The notes below the pieces were generated by a model, which saw nothing but the letters and a program-made list of their open reading frames with translations, had not been told where the DNA came from and searched no databases. Below, one piece after another: positions 37,782 to 46,910 of a DNA stretch of 64,000 nt. The stretch lies in contig NZ_CP018617.1 of NCBI RefSeq assembly GCF_002849855.1, forward strand, positions 496,001-560,000, written 5' to 3'. The DNA is from Vibrio azureus. GTDB lineage: Bacteria; Pseudomonadota; Gammaproteobacteria; Enterobacterales; Vibrionaceae. The position numbers were made by a program, and so were the translations under genes. How positions within the stretch are numbered: the stretch's first letter is position 1; every line of letters begins with the position of its first letter.

Positions 37782-38357
37782 TTAGATGTGGTTGATTACT
37801 GTTGCTTCTAGCTGTTTGACACTATTACCACTGGTCGTCACTCCTTTTGAAGTGAAGTGCCACTCTTGATTATCGTAAGACAAAAGACCAATAAAAATAC
37901 CAGTATGGTCGCCTTGTTCGGTCAGTGTGTAACGGCATACTTCTTTTGACGATTGATCCCGCACTCGACAAAACGCATTGCGTACATTCTCAAAACTTTG
38001 CCCAGTAAAGCTATTGACTGTGATGGCAATATATTTCACAGAACTAGGCAATTTGTTTAAGTTGATAGAAATGGTTTCGTCATCCCCTTCACCTTCGCCA
38101 GTACGATTATCACCTTGATGATGAACCGACCTACACTTTGATCTTAGCTGACGGTACCAAATGGTATCGATGACTTGCTTATCTTTATCGATTAAGAGGC
38201 AAGAGGCATCGAGATCAATGGAGTCAGAGCCAAAAAATGAGGCAAATAACCCTTTTGCTTTAGCTACATCCCAACCTAAGCCGACCTTGATGTTTGACAG
38301 CTTATCGACTTCTTTTGTTAAAGAGATCGTGGTATTTTTTGATAAATTAATAGCCAT
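37782..38357 (-). CDS. TerD-family protein (second copy in operon)
   Basis: 191 residues of the TerD family: MAINLSKNTTISLTKE at the start, LGWD, and the acidic calcium-binding signature GDNRTGEGEGDDE. TerD proteins bind Ca2+ and are thought to assemble at the membrane in tellurite, colicin and phage stress responses. It is the last gene of the leftward operon, 9 bp after another TerD copy, from which it has diverged substantially. It carries an extra segment AKAKGLFASFFGSDSIDLDA compared with its neighbour. Confidence 0.9.
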   Translation of the reverse strand: MAINLSKNTTISLTKEVDKLSNIKVGLGWDVAKAKGLFASFFGSDSIDLDASCLLIDKDKQVIDTIWYRQLRSKCRSVHHQGDNRTGEGEGDDETISINLNKLPSSVKYIAITVNSFTGQSFENVRNAFCRVRDQSSKEVCRYTLTEQGDHTGIFIGLLSYDNQEWHFTSKGVTTSGNSVKQLEATVINHI

Positions 38358-38366
38358 TTGGGTGCC

Positions 38367-38933
38367 TTATTGGTAACCAGCGACGATATCGCCAAGACCT
38401 AATTGGTAACCAGCTCCTACGGCATGGAATTCCCAGTCGTGACCATTTTTAACTAATGAACCAACCTGTACTGCGGATTCATTGGCGAATTCTTGGCCTA
38501 ACTTATATTCAGCAATCAGGCTGCCTGTCACTTCATTGTAAAGCTTGATGTAACTGTTTTGTACATGAGAGAAACCGCGATTGTCATTATGAATAGTGAC
38601 AAAGATTGATAACTCCTGAGCGCTAGGATCGATTGACGGTAGGTCGATGGTTATCACTTCATCGTCACCTTCGCCCGCACCCGTACGGTTGTCACCATGA
38701 TGGATAACGGCATTTTGAGGACACTTCAAATTATTGTAAAAGATGAAGTGGCTATCAGAAAGAAGCTTTGGCTGCTCTTGAGCGTCGTGTTTACAAATAA
38801 AGACACAGCAGTCGATGTCCATTGGTGGTTCATTATTTAACAGATCCCAACCAAGGCCTAGTTTCAACTTACTTAAAGCAGGTTCTGCTTTGTTTAAATT
38901 AATTGTATTTCCTTTATCTAAGTTAATAGCCAT
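38367..38933 (-). CDS. TerD-family protein (first copy in operon)
   Basis: 188 residues. It begins MAINLDKGNTINLNKAEPAL, has LGWDLL and the Ca2+-binding block GDNRTGAGEGDDE, and the typical IFYNNLKCPQNAVIHHGD segment. Closest in layout to TerE/TerD/TerZ-type proteins. It starts 3 bases after the TelA gene stop, so the two are probably translated from one message. Both TerD copies keep all the acidic residues expected for metal binding. Confidence 0.92.
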   Translation of the reverse strand: MAINLDKGNTINLNKAEPALSKLKLGLGWDLLNNEPPMDIDCCVFICKHDAQEQPKLLSDSHFIFYNNLKCPQNAVIHHGDNRTGAGEGDDEVITIDLPSIDPSAQELSIFVTIHNDNRGFSHVQNSYIKLYNEVTGSLIAEYKLGQEFANESAVQVGSLVKNGHDWEFHAVGAGYQLGLGDIVAGYQ

Positions 38934-38936
38934 TTA

Positions 38937-40184
38937 TTATTCCTTATTCTTCTTTAAAAAATTAGACAGTTCTGACTTCATTTTGACCATTTTTTCATCT
39001 GCTGCTTTACGTGTTCTCGCGCCTTCTTTTTCTATCGACACGACATCTTGTAAAGTGGAGATGAGAGTATTTTGGACATGTTCCAATGTTTCGATATCAA
39101 CCACAGAACGCTGATTAGCTTGCGCGGTTTGTAACGTATTTTGCCTTAATAGGTCGGCATTTTTTCTTATTAGATCATTGGTGGCATCGTCAATTTTCGT
39201 TGCCAGCTCAAGTGATTTTTTTTGCTCCAGCATGGAAATGGCTAAGGTAAATTGCTTTTTCCATGAAGGGATGGTGAGGGTTTTAATATTATTGAACTTC
39301 TCGACCAGAGTAATATTGTTGTTTTGCACCATTCGGATCATAGGTGCTGTTTGTAAAGCGAGCATTTGAAGTGACTTTAAGTCGTGTACGCGTTTTTCGA
39401 TTCGGTTCTCACAAGCTTGTAAGTCACTGAGCTCCTGTGCTTTAAGAGGGGAGTGCTCACTGTTTAGCTCATTTGCTAAAGATCCAATTTTATCCTGAAG
39501 TAGCAAGCGTCTTGATTCACCATAAATGATGGCCTCAGTTAACGCTTTATACTGGGCAATATTTTGTGAAAATACGGCATCCAGTTGTCCTGATCTTTCT
39601 TGAAGGCGCTTTTGCTGAGTGTTGATCTCTTTGATGACCCGATCAAGCTGAGTACTGACTGAGTTAAACTGAGCAAGGATCGATTCTTTCGTTTGTCTGA
39701 ACTTAGAGATGATTTTTCCAAAGAAGCTGTCTTTACCGATTAAACCACTTAAATCTACGCCTTTTGCTAAACCAACGACTTGATTAAGGTTTTCCCCCAT
39801 CTCTTCTAGGTCTTTTGTCCGGACTTGGCTAAGCATGGAATCAGAGTACTGAGATATTTTTTCGGCGGATTCTTGGCCTAGATTGGCAATGCCACGCGAA
39901 GAGTAGATATCCACTTGATTGAGCTGACTGACAATGCGATCAAACACTTCTTGTGGACTCATGTCTGCTTCACTTAAATCACGTTTGTAATTATCAACGA
40001 CCGTTTGAACACGATTACTCAGATTCGGTATTAGATACTCTCTGACGACGGCTGTTTGTGCGACTACAGGTGCATGGCTGTGGGGTGTTGCTACAGGCAT
40101 TACCTCAGTATTGGCTGTGGCTGGTTGTAGCGTTTCGCTTGCATTGATTGTTTTAGGTGTAAAAGTTTTAGGTTTGAACGCCAT
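38937..40184 (-). CDS. TelA-family toxic-anion resistance protein
   Basis: 415 residues, highly helical and mostly charged, matching the TelA/KlaA family (PF05816): KDLSEADMSPQEVFDRIVSQ, a central coiled coil with the TQLDRVIKEINTQQKRLQER region and WKKQFTLAISMLEQKKSLELA near the end. There is no membrane segment. The family is linked to tellurite and envelope-active antibiotic resistance; the mechanism is unknown. Its start overlaps the stop of the gene upstream by one base. Confidence 0.88.
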   Translation of the reverse strand: MAFKPKTFTPKTINASETLQPATANTEVMPVATPHSHAPVVAQTAVVREYLIPNLSNRVQTVVDNYKRDLSEADMSPQEVFDRIVSQLNQVDIYSSRGIANLGQESAEKISQYSDSMLSQVRTKDLEEMGENLNQVVGLAKGVDLSGLIGKDSFFGKIISKFRQTKESILAQFNSVSTQLDRVIKEINTQQKRLQERSGQLDAVFSQNIAQYKALTEAIIYGESRRLLLQDKIGSLANELNSEHSPLKAQELSDLQACENRIEKRVHDLKSLQMLALQTAPMIRMVQNNNITLVEKFNNIKTLTIPSWKKQFTLAISMLEQKKSLELATKIDDATNDLIRKNADLLRQNTLQTAQANQRSVVDIETLEHVQNTLISTLQDVVSIEKEGARTRKAADEKMVKMKSELSNFLKKNKE

Positions 40185-41305
40185 TATCGTAGTTCCTCGA
40201 TATTACGTATAAGTTGCTCTTGGATATTTTGTAGCTCGTAGTACAAAGTAGAATCGTTTGATTCATCAGCTGCAATTACCGATAAAAATTGTTGCTTCCA
40301 TACTTGGAGTATATTCACTTTTATTTCTTCAAGACGTTCAAAGCTGACTAATAAGTTTGAGGTATATAAGTCTAACTGTGGAAACGTTAAAGTAATCGAT
40401 TGGTTAAGAGCAAATAATGTTTGTGCTTTTCGTTCCCAACGTTGAATAACATCATTATTACTGCTTTGAAAGGCAATAGGGATATCATTATTCTCTGTGC
40501 TATTAGAGGCATCGATACTTTCTAGTTTGAGTTTTAAAGCCAACATTTTAAACTGTAGCTTTTTATTTAAGCTTTTTAGTTCTTTCGTCCAAAACTGAAA
40601 CTGTTCAAGTGTAGAATGTGTCTCTTGAAGGTTATCGAAAACTCGGTTAATCCTCGCGTCAATAATATCACTTACGCCATCGAATTCATACCGTATCTTT
40701 CGGACTTTTTCTCTACGACTACCCATTAATCCATAGAGTATTGTAGAAATTTTATTAGGGTTAAATATATCGATGTTAATGCTTTTAGCAAGTTTAATAA
40801 CAACTTTACCTAACTCTAAAATTTGGTCAACTTTACCTAATTTAGCATAGTCTGATAGGAATCCCTGAACGTCTTGAAACTTTTTAGATTCTTCTTTACC
40901 AAATTCTATTTGTAATACAGGGTCATCAAACTTGATCGAGTTAAAAATGTTAGTAATGATTAAATAATCAGCGTTGTTGATTTCAAGATCTGGGAATTCA
41001 TGCTCACGTTTTTGATCGATTTTAGCCTTAATATCCTGATCGATATCAATAATATCGCTTTGTATTGAACTGATCTTGTTGCTAAAAAGAACCGAAGGCG
41101 CTTTGGGGGAAGCCTCTGCTATCGGCGCTTGTGTCGGCTCTATTATCGTAGCCTGTGCTTCAGAACCGTCTCCATCTTGGTTTATTACTTTGGTCGATTC
41201 AACATGCCCAAATTGCTTGACTTTGGGCTTTACAGGCTCTTTAGTGGCTGGTGGAACAGCATTATTATTTTGCGTAGAACTTTTGCTGTGAAATGTTTTT
41301 ACCAT
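40184..41305 (-). CDS. Unidentified coiled-coil protein of the Ter operon
   Basis: 373 residues. A low-complexity N-terminus (about 1-75: Pro/Lys/Thr-rich) is followed by a long helical region, without membrane helices or enzyme motifs. Its C-terminal segment (LQVWKQQFLSVIAADESND) resembles the WKKQFTLAIS part of the TelA protein next to it, so it may be a distant TelA relative and partner. It overlaps telA by one base and lies between CitE-like and TelA genes. Function unknown. Confidence 0.6.
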   Translation of the reverse strand: MVKTFHSKSSTQNNNAVPPATKEPVKPKVKQFGHVESTKVINQDGDGSEAQATIIEPTQAPIAEASPKAPSVLFSNKISSIQSDIIDIDQDIKAKIDQKREHEFPDLEINNADYLIITNIFNSIKFDDPVLQIEFGKEESKKFQDVQGFLSDYAKLGKVDQILELGKVVIKLAKSINIDIFNPNKISTILYGLMGSRREKVRKIRYEFDGVSDIIDARINRVFDNLQETHSTLEQFQFWTKELKSLNKKLQFKMLALKLKLESIDASNSTENNDIPIAFQSSNNDVIQRWERKAQTLFALNQSITLTFPQLDLYTSNLLVSFERLEEIKVNILQVWKQQFLSVIAADESNDSTLYYELQNIQEQLIRNIEELR

Positions 41306-41375
41306 TATTATTTCTCACTAACCTCGCTCTGAATCAAGACTCTATAGGTCACTTGGTTTTATAATGAATTTTTAG

Positions 41376-42251
41376 CTAAAATGAATTTGCTAAACTTATA
41401 GTACGCTTTGCCCAATTACTATGGCAGGTGACTTCCATCATTTGTCCATTCATTCTATAAACGGCTGGTGCATACTCTTTAAATACAGAATCGGCTTGTT
41501 CAATATGACTTATAGAATAATTTTTGAAGAAACCTTCAATGATTGAAACTTGCTTTGGATGGATGGCCGTTTTACCAAAAAAGCCATAGTTTACATCCAG
41601 TGCTAATTCTTTATTTAATGTTTCTTGATCATCCATCATGTCAAAAACAGGAGCGGAAAGTTCGTATCCATATGGCCTGAAATTAATGATCAAGTTTTCT
41701 ATAATCATACGTAGAGGTGTATCATAAATTGTCTGATTTGGCATCCTTTTAATGCCAAGAATATTAAATAAATCATTGCCACCAATGCGTAGGCAAATAA
41801 CCTCACCCTTTATATTCTTTAAGCTTTCTCTAATTTTTGGTAACTTTAATGGCTCCATGACATCAAGAGATTCTAAAGTCGGCATGATTTCAAAATAAAT
41901 CGGACTGTGCTTAAGTACTCGATGGTAATCGTCGCATGTAGACAGATCATATTTTGGCAAAACAAAACCATCAATATTCTCTATGCCATCAAATTGCATG
42001 ATCTCTGCTAGTAAGCTTGGTGTTCTAGGGCGAATAAATCTTTTAAATGTTGCCTTGTCTTGGCTCAGTTTTTTTATTGATGAGCGAAGGTTACCGATAG
42101 AGTGTTCTAATTCATGTTCAGGGACTGCATCCTCGGTACAAAACACCATACTTTTCGATCCCAGACCATTACTCATGATCGTTTGTAGGTTAGGGTGGTT
42201 ACATGGCGTATAGAGTGTTGCACCCAAAGAGAAGTAACTTGAGTTATCCAT
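41376..42251 (-). CDS. CitE/HpcH-HpaI-type lyase of the Ter operon
   Basis: 291 residues of the HpcH/HpaI aldolase-citrate lyase beta-subunit superfamily (TIM barrel). Seen: MVFCTEDAVPEHELEH with the acidic metal/CoA-site pattern, RPRTPSLLAEIM, VICLRIGGNDLFNILG and GFFGKTAIHPKQVSIIEGF, the latter matching the conserved (G)K..IHP motif of CitE proteins. Within Ter biosynthetic operons such lyases are predicted to act on a ribosyl-linked metabolite. It is 2 bases from the StiP-like gene upstream. Confidence 0.85.
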   Translation of the reverse strand: MDNSSYFSLGATLYTPCNHPNLQTIMSNGLGSKSMVFCTEDAVPEHELEHSIGNLRSSIKKLSQDKATFKRFIRPRTPSLLAEIMQFDGIENIDGFVLPKYDLSTCDDYHRVLKHSPIYFEIMPTLESLDVMEPLKLPKIRESLKNIKGEVICLRIGGNDLFNILGIKRMPNQTIYDTPLRMIIENLIINFRPYGYELSAPVFDMMDDQETLNKELALDVNYGFFGKTAIHPKQVSIIEGFFKNYSISHIEQADSVFKEYAPAVYRMNGQMMEVTCHSNWAKRTISLANSF

Positions 42252-42253
42252 TT

Positions 42254-43381
42254 TTAATTCTCGGTCTTGATGAGTTTGATTAGGGCGCAGGCTTCAAAAA
42301 GCAGTGAAGGATCGACCTGGACAGTGACGCCTTTTTCCTTTGCCAGCATGAGTAAATGGGCGACTTTTTCACAACGCTTGGAACGAACGATAAGAAGAGA
42401 AGGCACTCGGCGCAGCATCACTCTGGTCGCCTCGGCAATACCTGGTTTGATGTAATTAACATCTTCGATACCATATTGCTGCTTTATCGATGAGATAAAT
42501 CCATCCATTTTGTTCTTTAAATCCGCCTCGGGCATGTTTGAATGCGGCGACAATGGATTAACCTTAGTAAGCATAGAGTCAGAGAAGCAAGCCGAGATCT
42601 CATCGACAAACCATTGTGATTGGTCCGCTGCTCGCAAATGTTCATTAATGACACAACCATGAAATGCATTAAGGTTGGCATCTCTCCATAAGCTGCGTGA
42701 AATTAAACCTGACACCGTAGAATTAAGCATGGATGAGGGGATTGGGTAATCTTCTTTGGTGGCACAAAAGTCGGCAACACCACCGGTATCACTGATCACA
42801 TATAAAGCGGGCTGTATGTTGGTATTGCGCTGGTGGTTATAAGAGAGAACTGATGACTTTAATTCTCTGGTGATCACTCCTTTTGCCGTCCAACCATCGA
42901 TGAAGACTAATGATGTCGCGTTATACTGTTTGACCTTCAATAAATAATCGAGGGCAACGGTGTCGATGCCTCGATCGCGGATAATACTGATGGCGTAATG
43001 GGTCACGGTTCTTTTAAAAAAACGTTCTAATGCTCGTTTGAGCAAAACACCGATTGGAGTGCCAGCTCTCGCCAGTGATAGCAAAACAATATCGCCACTT
43101 TGATTATGATGAATGGTTCTAGCCAGTTTGAACACATGCTCTGCTAAGGTCTGCTTATATTGCTCAGTAAAATTTAAGAACAATTGTTGATATTGCTCAG
43201 AGGGCTTTGACTCTTTGTTGAGAACGTCAGAGTAATGACATTGGCCTGATTGAATTTGTTTTTCTTTTTCTTCTATTGAGAGAAAGTGCGCGTCGACCGT
43301 TTGAAGTAAAAACTCACAATCTTGTGCGTTATAACTTCCCAGCAATGGTGATAGGGCTATTTGCATGTGATCAATTACCAA
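42254..43381 (-). CDS. StiP-like PRTase with C-terminal Pelota-type RNA-binding domain
   Basis: 375 residues. The N-terminal part is a 'cysteine protease StiP'-type/phosphoribosyltransferase-like domain (DIVLLSLARAGTPIGVLLKR, then VTHYAISIIRDRGID and FIDGWTAKGVI). The last 85 residues (INYIKPGIAEATRVMLRR-like region through VTVQVDPSLLFEACAL) match the PELOTA_1 L7Ae-like domain. Such fusions are typical members of the Ter-linked operon described by comparative genomics. It overlaps the HAD gene by 7 bases. Whether it is a protease or a transferase is not settled. Confidence 0.82.
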   Translation of the reverse strand: MVIDHMQIALSPLLGSYNAQDCEFLLQTVDAHFLSIEEKEKQIQSGQCHYSDVLNKESKPSEQYQQLFLNFTEQYKQTLAEHVFKLARTIHHNQSGDIVLLSLARAGTPIGVLLKRALERFFKRTVTHYAISIIRDRGIDTVALDYLLKVKQYNATSLVFIDGWTAKGVITRELKSSVLSYNHQRNTNIQPALYVISDTGGVADFCATKEDYPIPSSMLNSTVSGLISRSLWRDANLNAFHGCVINEHLRAADQSQWFVDEISACFSDSMLTKVNPLSPHSNMPEADLKNKMDGFISSIKQQYGIEDVNYIKPGIAEATRVMLRRVPSLLIVRSKRCEKVAHLLMLAKEKGVTVQVDPSLLFEACALIKLIKTEN

Positions 43382-44208
43382 GATAGAGTTTCAGATATCT
43401 GACTTTTCGCGGGTATAAAAAGGAAATCAGTGTGTTTCATAAAGGGGATATCAGACAGACTGTCACCCATACTCAAGGTTAAAGCTTGGTCGTCTTTATT
43501 TAACCTATGATTCAAGAACTCCACGGCTAACTGCTTTTGAGTGTAAGGAGGGAGAAGGGCCATATTTCGACCGTTGATGTGGATCTTTATTTCATCGAGA
43601 TCAAGGTAAGAGGCCGACAAAACAGAATCAAACACCTGCTGGTAATCGATATCTTCTGAGCACTTTATACACACATAACAATCAAGATCATCTTCTGACA
43701 CGATATGACATTTTGCTTGGTGCTGCTGAGAATCTAACACATCGCTGATCTGGTGATTCAATATTGCAAGCTTTTTGGACCAAGAAGAAAGGGGAAACTC
43801 ATGATTGAGGTAATCCAGCCACTCTTGTGATTTTTCTCCATTGGGCTCAATAATCAGTGCGCCATGGGAAACGATTTTCCATGAGTTCAGTAAGGCATCG
43901 ACTTGAATACGTTGCAGTGTGCGATGACTTCTTCCCGTGACAGGAATGATCCTAGCGCCAGACTTTGAGAAAATATCGAGCAATGCTTGCTGTTTATCGG
44001 ATATGTAGGAGCGGGGTTCACCATGAATATCTAACGAGGCCACCGTCAGGGGCGTGTTGTCCGCGAACTTCCTGCGTGTTGCCATAAAGCAGTCATCAAT
44101 ATCGGTGAACAGGAGCACTTCCACAGTGCTTTGTCGCATTTCTACTTTATCCTCTCGCGTTTCCACCTTAGCTTCTCGCGTTTCCACTTTTTCTTGCCGT
44201 GTTCCCAT
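43375..44208 (-). CDS. HAD-family phosphatase with an N-terminal heptad-repeat extension
   Basis: 277 residues. HAD motif I is FTDIDDCFMATRRK (about 34-47), motif II near VTGRSHRTL and motif III/IV LTLSMGDSLSDIPFM close to the end. Ahead of motif I are four seven-residue repeats (TRQEKVE, TREAKVE, TREDKVE, MRQSTVE; residues 3-30), all charged and suited to a coiled coil. The ATG overlaps the TAA of the PRTase gene (TAATG), so this extension is translated. It is probably the phosphatase of the operon's nucleotide-like pathway. Confidence 0.85.
   Translation of the reverse strand: MGTRQEKVETREAKVETREDKVEMRQSTVEVLLFTDIDDCFMATRRKFADNTPLTVASLDIHGEPRSYISDKQQALLDIFSKSGARIIPVTGRSHRTLQRIQVDALLNSWKIVSHGALIIEPNGEKSQEWLDYLNHEFPLSSWSKKLAILNHQISDVLDSQQHQAKCHIVSEDDLDCYVCIKCSEDIDYQQVFDSVLSASYLDLDEIKIHINGRNMALLPPYTQKQLAVEFLNHRLNKDDQALTLSMGDSLSDIPFMKHTDFLFIPAKSQISETLSW
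44119..44202 (-). repeat. Four 21-bp tandem repeats in the HAD gene
   Basis: Codons 3-30 of the HAD gene consist of four 21-base units, the middle two nearly identical. They encode heptads of pattern (T/M)R(Q/E)xxVE. As 21 is divisible by three, copy-number change keeps the frame. Confidence 0.9.
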
Positions 44209-45293
44209 TACACGGTCTCACTAGCAAGCAATGGAAAGCGGGAAGCCAGCTGGTTTATCTCTCTTTGACTCTCATCTTCTAAAAAGTGCACGGCTTTGCG
44301 TCCAAGTTCTTGAAGGTTATAGATGTAGTGTTCAACATCTCTTTTGTCGACACGGAAAGCCTGTTTAGTCTCAATAGCATTGCCCAGCATAATGGGTGAG
44401 CGAGTCGTGGATTGGAAAACGATATCTCCGCCTTGCTGCTCGGCCTTTTCCGCTGCTAAAAACGGTAAGTAAAGATGTTCACCATCACCAATAACGGTTC
44501 TCGGCTGATCGATTTCTAGGTTAGGAATAGGGCCATCGAATGGCATTTTGAGTCCAAAACGACCTAAATCGTTTCGACAGGCTCTATTATCTAGGTCTTT
44601 GTCTACATTTTTAGGCAAAGACGGCGAGAATCCGGGGACTGGAGTAAAATCAAATTTACCGTCCAGTAGTGATGCGTATGTTACTGGAAGATCCCAAGCA
44701 TCAAACTGAGCACGATGTTCTTGACTCAACCAATTCACCAAAGAAACAATCACCACCTCTTTGACTTGTTTCATTTTAGGTAAGAGCTTTTCGCCAAGTA
44801 ACTTGAGTGTTCGACCTGTTGAAATTTCGTCATCGACTAGAATGAGCCTCTGACAGTTTGTTATTGAATCAAGTAAAACTTTCTCTGGTTGGTACAAAAT
44901 ATGGTCAACAGCATGACTATGAGCTTCATCTAGCGTCAACCAAATCGGTAAATCGGACTTATATCGGGTCGTATGCTGATAATAGACAGGTTGATTTTGC
45001 TTATTGGCTAAGCTGTCGGCAAACCCCGCGCCAAGACCTGTTGCAGTTTCTGCCATGCCGACAACGAAGCTACTTGTATCCCCATTGAGTTTTTCAACTA
45101 AGGTGTCATAAGCGGCTCTCATTTGACTTGGCTTAACAGGGATATGCTTGCCCAGCACTTTAGAAACAAATAAAAAGCCTCGTTTGGGGTTTTCACGAGA
45201 TGCAAAATCCAGTAGCTCATTAAAGGGGATGGTTTGCTCTAAAACAGTGATGTTTAGTGAGCCATTTTTAATTTGGATATTATGCTCTTGCAT
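44208..45293 (-). CDS. Phosphoribosyltransferase with TRSP domain, Ter operon
   Basis: 361 residues, the first gene of the leftward operon. The PRTase part (about 1-190) has the PRPP-binding loop LILVDDEISTGRTL with the two acidic residues, and VVGMAETATGLGAG, a phosphate loop. The second part is a TRSP domain (PF12500-like: DFTPVPGFSPSLPKN, ACRNDLGRFGLKMPF). These pairs occur in Ter operons and are predicted to build a ribosylated compound. Preceded by a 670-bp region that contains the operon promoter. Confidence 0.87.
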   Translation of the reverse strand: MQEHNIQIKNGSLNITVLEQTIPFNELLDFASRENPKRGFLFVSKVLGKHIPVKPSQMRAAYDTLVEKLNGDTSSFVVGMAETATGLGAGFADSLANKQNQPVYYQHTTRYKSDLPIWLTLDEAHSHAVDHILYQPEKVLLDSITNCQRLILVDDEISTGRTLKLLGEKLLPKMKQVKEVVIVSLVNWLSQEHRAQFDAWDLPVTYASLLDGKFDFTPVPGFSPSLPKNVDKDLDNRACRNDLGRFGLKMPFDGPIPNLEIDQPRTVIGDGEHLYLPFLAAEKAEQQGGDIVFQSTTRSPIMLGNAIETKQAFRVDKRDVEHYIYNLQELGRKAVHFLEDESQREINQLASRFPLLASETV

Positions 45294-45993
45294 GGTTTTG
45301 AAAAACTCTTCTTATAGGCTCGCAGTGTCCGTGTTACTTGGTCACAACTATCATGTGGTAAATCGGCTCAGGGATACCATTCTCAACTCAATACCTGATA
45401 CCATTTGGTTATTGCTCTGGGCATATATAGGTATGTGTTGGTGATTTGTTCGTAGATAAAACGTTACTAACGGCGTTAAAAACAATATTATTTATCAATT
45501 TATCCTAATGTTAGAGCATATTCGAATTCATATGAAGCTCTACAAAGTTAGCAATATCTGAGCTCATTTTAGGTATAAAGGCAGTGTTATTGTTCATTTT
45601 GTAGATTGAGCTTTTAATAATGTCTGAATGGGTAGTGTTTATGAAGGTTGGTGTTTTTAGAGGATTGTGTTTTATTTGACTTTGATCACATAAATAAACC
45701 TAGAACTTCGATGGTTTAGTTCGGGTAATTTTGCTTGTTTTTATGCATCTGCGGTTAGTTCGGTTAATAGCTCATAATTGATGAAAAAGCACAATAAATC
45801 TGCATATTTTCATTTATTTGACACGTTTTTGTCTCGCATAATAAAATGATGTTTTATTTTTAAATTATTGATAGATAATAGAAAGTTGCTATTGAGCAAA
45901 CAGGTGTTCGCCCGAAAGTATTTGCAACGCACTGTTAACTAATCCAAAATTAACTGGTACAGCCAGTTGTATAGGAACAATCTAAGGGTATCT
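45294..45993. other. 700-bp divergent intergenic region before the Ter operon and maoC
   Basis: No coding frame of quality. It contains promoters for both flanking genes. A half-site-like ttgatcacata at about 45681-45691 could bind CRP or FadR but lacks a convincing second half. Around 45382-45412 the nonamer gataccatt occurs twice. Confidence 0.55.
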
Positions 45994-46674
45994 ATGAAAG
46001 TCACAAATCTATTTAAAGACAAAGTTGGTGCGATTTCTTCCCATCAAACAGAGTTAATGAATCGGATGTCTCCAGCGCTACGCGATTACTGGAGTGATTT
46101 CTTAGGTAAAGCACAAGGTCGTCCGCTTTTTTCTAACCTTCGGGATCGTAATCCATCTATTGTCGCTAAAAAAGCGCACACTAAGACAGAACCTATCGTC
46201 ATGAAGCCTGAAGCTCGTGTGCTATATGACGAGCTGAAGTCTAAAGTAGGGGAAGTGATCCATGTAGGAGATTGGTTGCATGTTTCTCAAGAACGCATTA
46301 ATCAATTCGGTTCTGTTACCGAAGATATGCAGTGGATTCACACTGATCCTGAACGTGCTGCAAGTGAATCGCCATTTAAAACCACGATCGCTCACGGCTT
46401 TTTAACTCTGGCATTATTGCCAAAGCTGACCGATTCTGTGGACCCTGACCAGCCTATGTTCCCGACAGCCAAACTTGTGGTTAACCTTGGTTTGAATCAG
46501 GTACGCTTCCCGTATCCGGTAAAAGCAGGTAATAACGTTCGTGCCTCAAGCACCTTGGTTAAGGTGACACCCATTAAGAAAGGCCTAGAGATCGAACGTG
46601 AAATCAAAGTCGAGATAGAGGGGATTCGTCGCCCAGGTGCGGTTGTTGTTTCTGTCATTCAACTGCATTTTTAA
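45994..46674 (+). CDS. MaoC-like (R)-specific enoyl-CoA hydratase
   Basis: About 226 residues from the ATG at 45994 (aagggtatct ahead). An N-terminal extension of about 75 residues is followed by a hot-dog fold with hydratase motif: FGSVTEDMQWIHTDPERAA, then AHGFLTLALLP. The catalytic Asp (D of EDMQWIH, i.e. the D-x-N/Q-x-x-H pattern) and His are present. Such enzymes hydrate crotonyl-type CoA esters to (R)-3-hydroxyacyl-CoA for fatty-acid turnover or polyhydroxyalkanoate. Monocistronic, with a terminator after it. Confidence 0.87.
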   Translation: MKVTNLFKDKVGAISSHQTELMNRMSPALRDYWSDFLGKAQGRPLFSNLRDRNPSIVAKKAHTKTEPIVMKPEARVLYDELKSKVGEVIHVGDWLHVSQERINQFGSVTEDMQWIHTDPERAASESPFKTTIAHGFLTLALLPKLTDSVDPDQPMFPTAKLVVNLGLNQVRFPYPVKAGNNVRASSTLVKVTPIKKGLEIEREIKVEIEGIRRPGAVVVSVIQLHF

Positions 46675-46711
46675 ACAAACTAGACTGAGATTAGGTCAAG
46701 ATTGAATGCGC

Positions 46712-46745
46712 AAAAGGAGCCGAGAGTGGCTCCTTTTGTTTTATG
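46712..46745 (+). terminator. Rho-independent terminator after the MaoC gene
   Basis: aaaaggagcc (46712-46721) and ggctcctttt (46728-46737) form a perfect 10-bp stem around gagagt, followed by gttttat. It ends the MaoC transcript. Confidence 0.9.
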
Positions 46746-46797
46746 CCTAGGTTCTCTGACCAAAGAAGCCTGATGCAAGCACTCTGATGCGGCAGTT

Positions 46798-46873
46798 AGT
46801 CTAGTGAGAAACTGCCAGTCTAGTGAAAAACAGCCAATCTAATGAGAAATAACCCGTTTAGTGAGACGTTTGC
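46798..46873. repeat. Four imperfect 19-bp tandem repeats
   Basis: Units start at 46798, 46817, 46836 and 46855. The first two are agtctagtgagaaactgcc and agtctagtgaaaaacagcc, the later ones are more diverged. They lie between the converging MaoC and PstS-like genes. No function is apparent. Confidence 0.85.
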
Positions 46874-46910
46874 AAAGGACGGACATCTTGAGATGACTTA
46901 CCAATAAGTT

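Noticed and set aside
45680..45693. CRP-like site tttgatcacataaa before the MaoC gene
   Set aside because: Only one half-site is good; the other half of the CRP palindrome is absent.
46798..46873. CRISPR array
   Set aside because: Units are contiguous, 19 bp and degenerate, with no unique spacers and no cas genes in the window.
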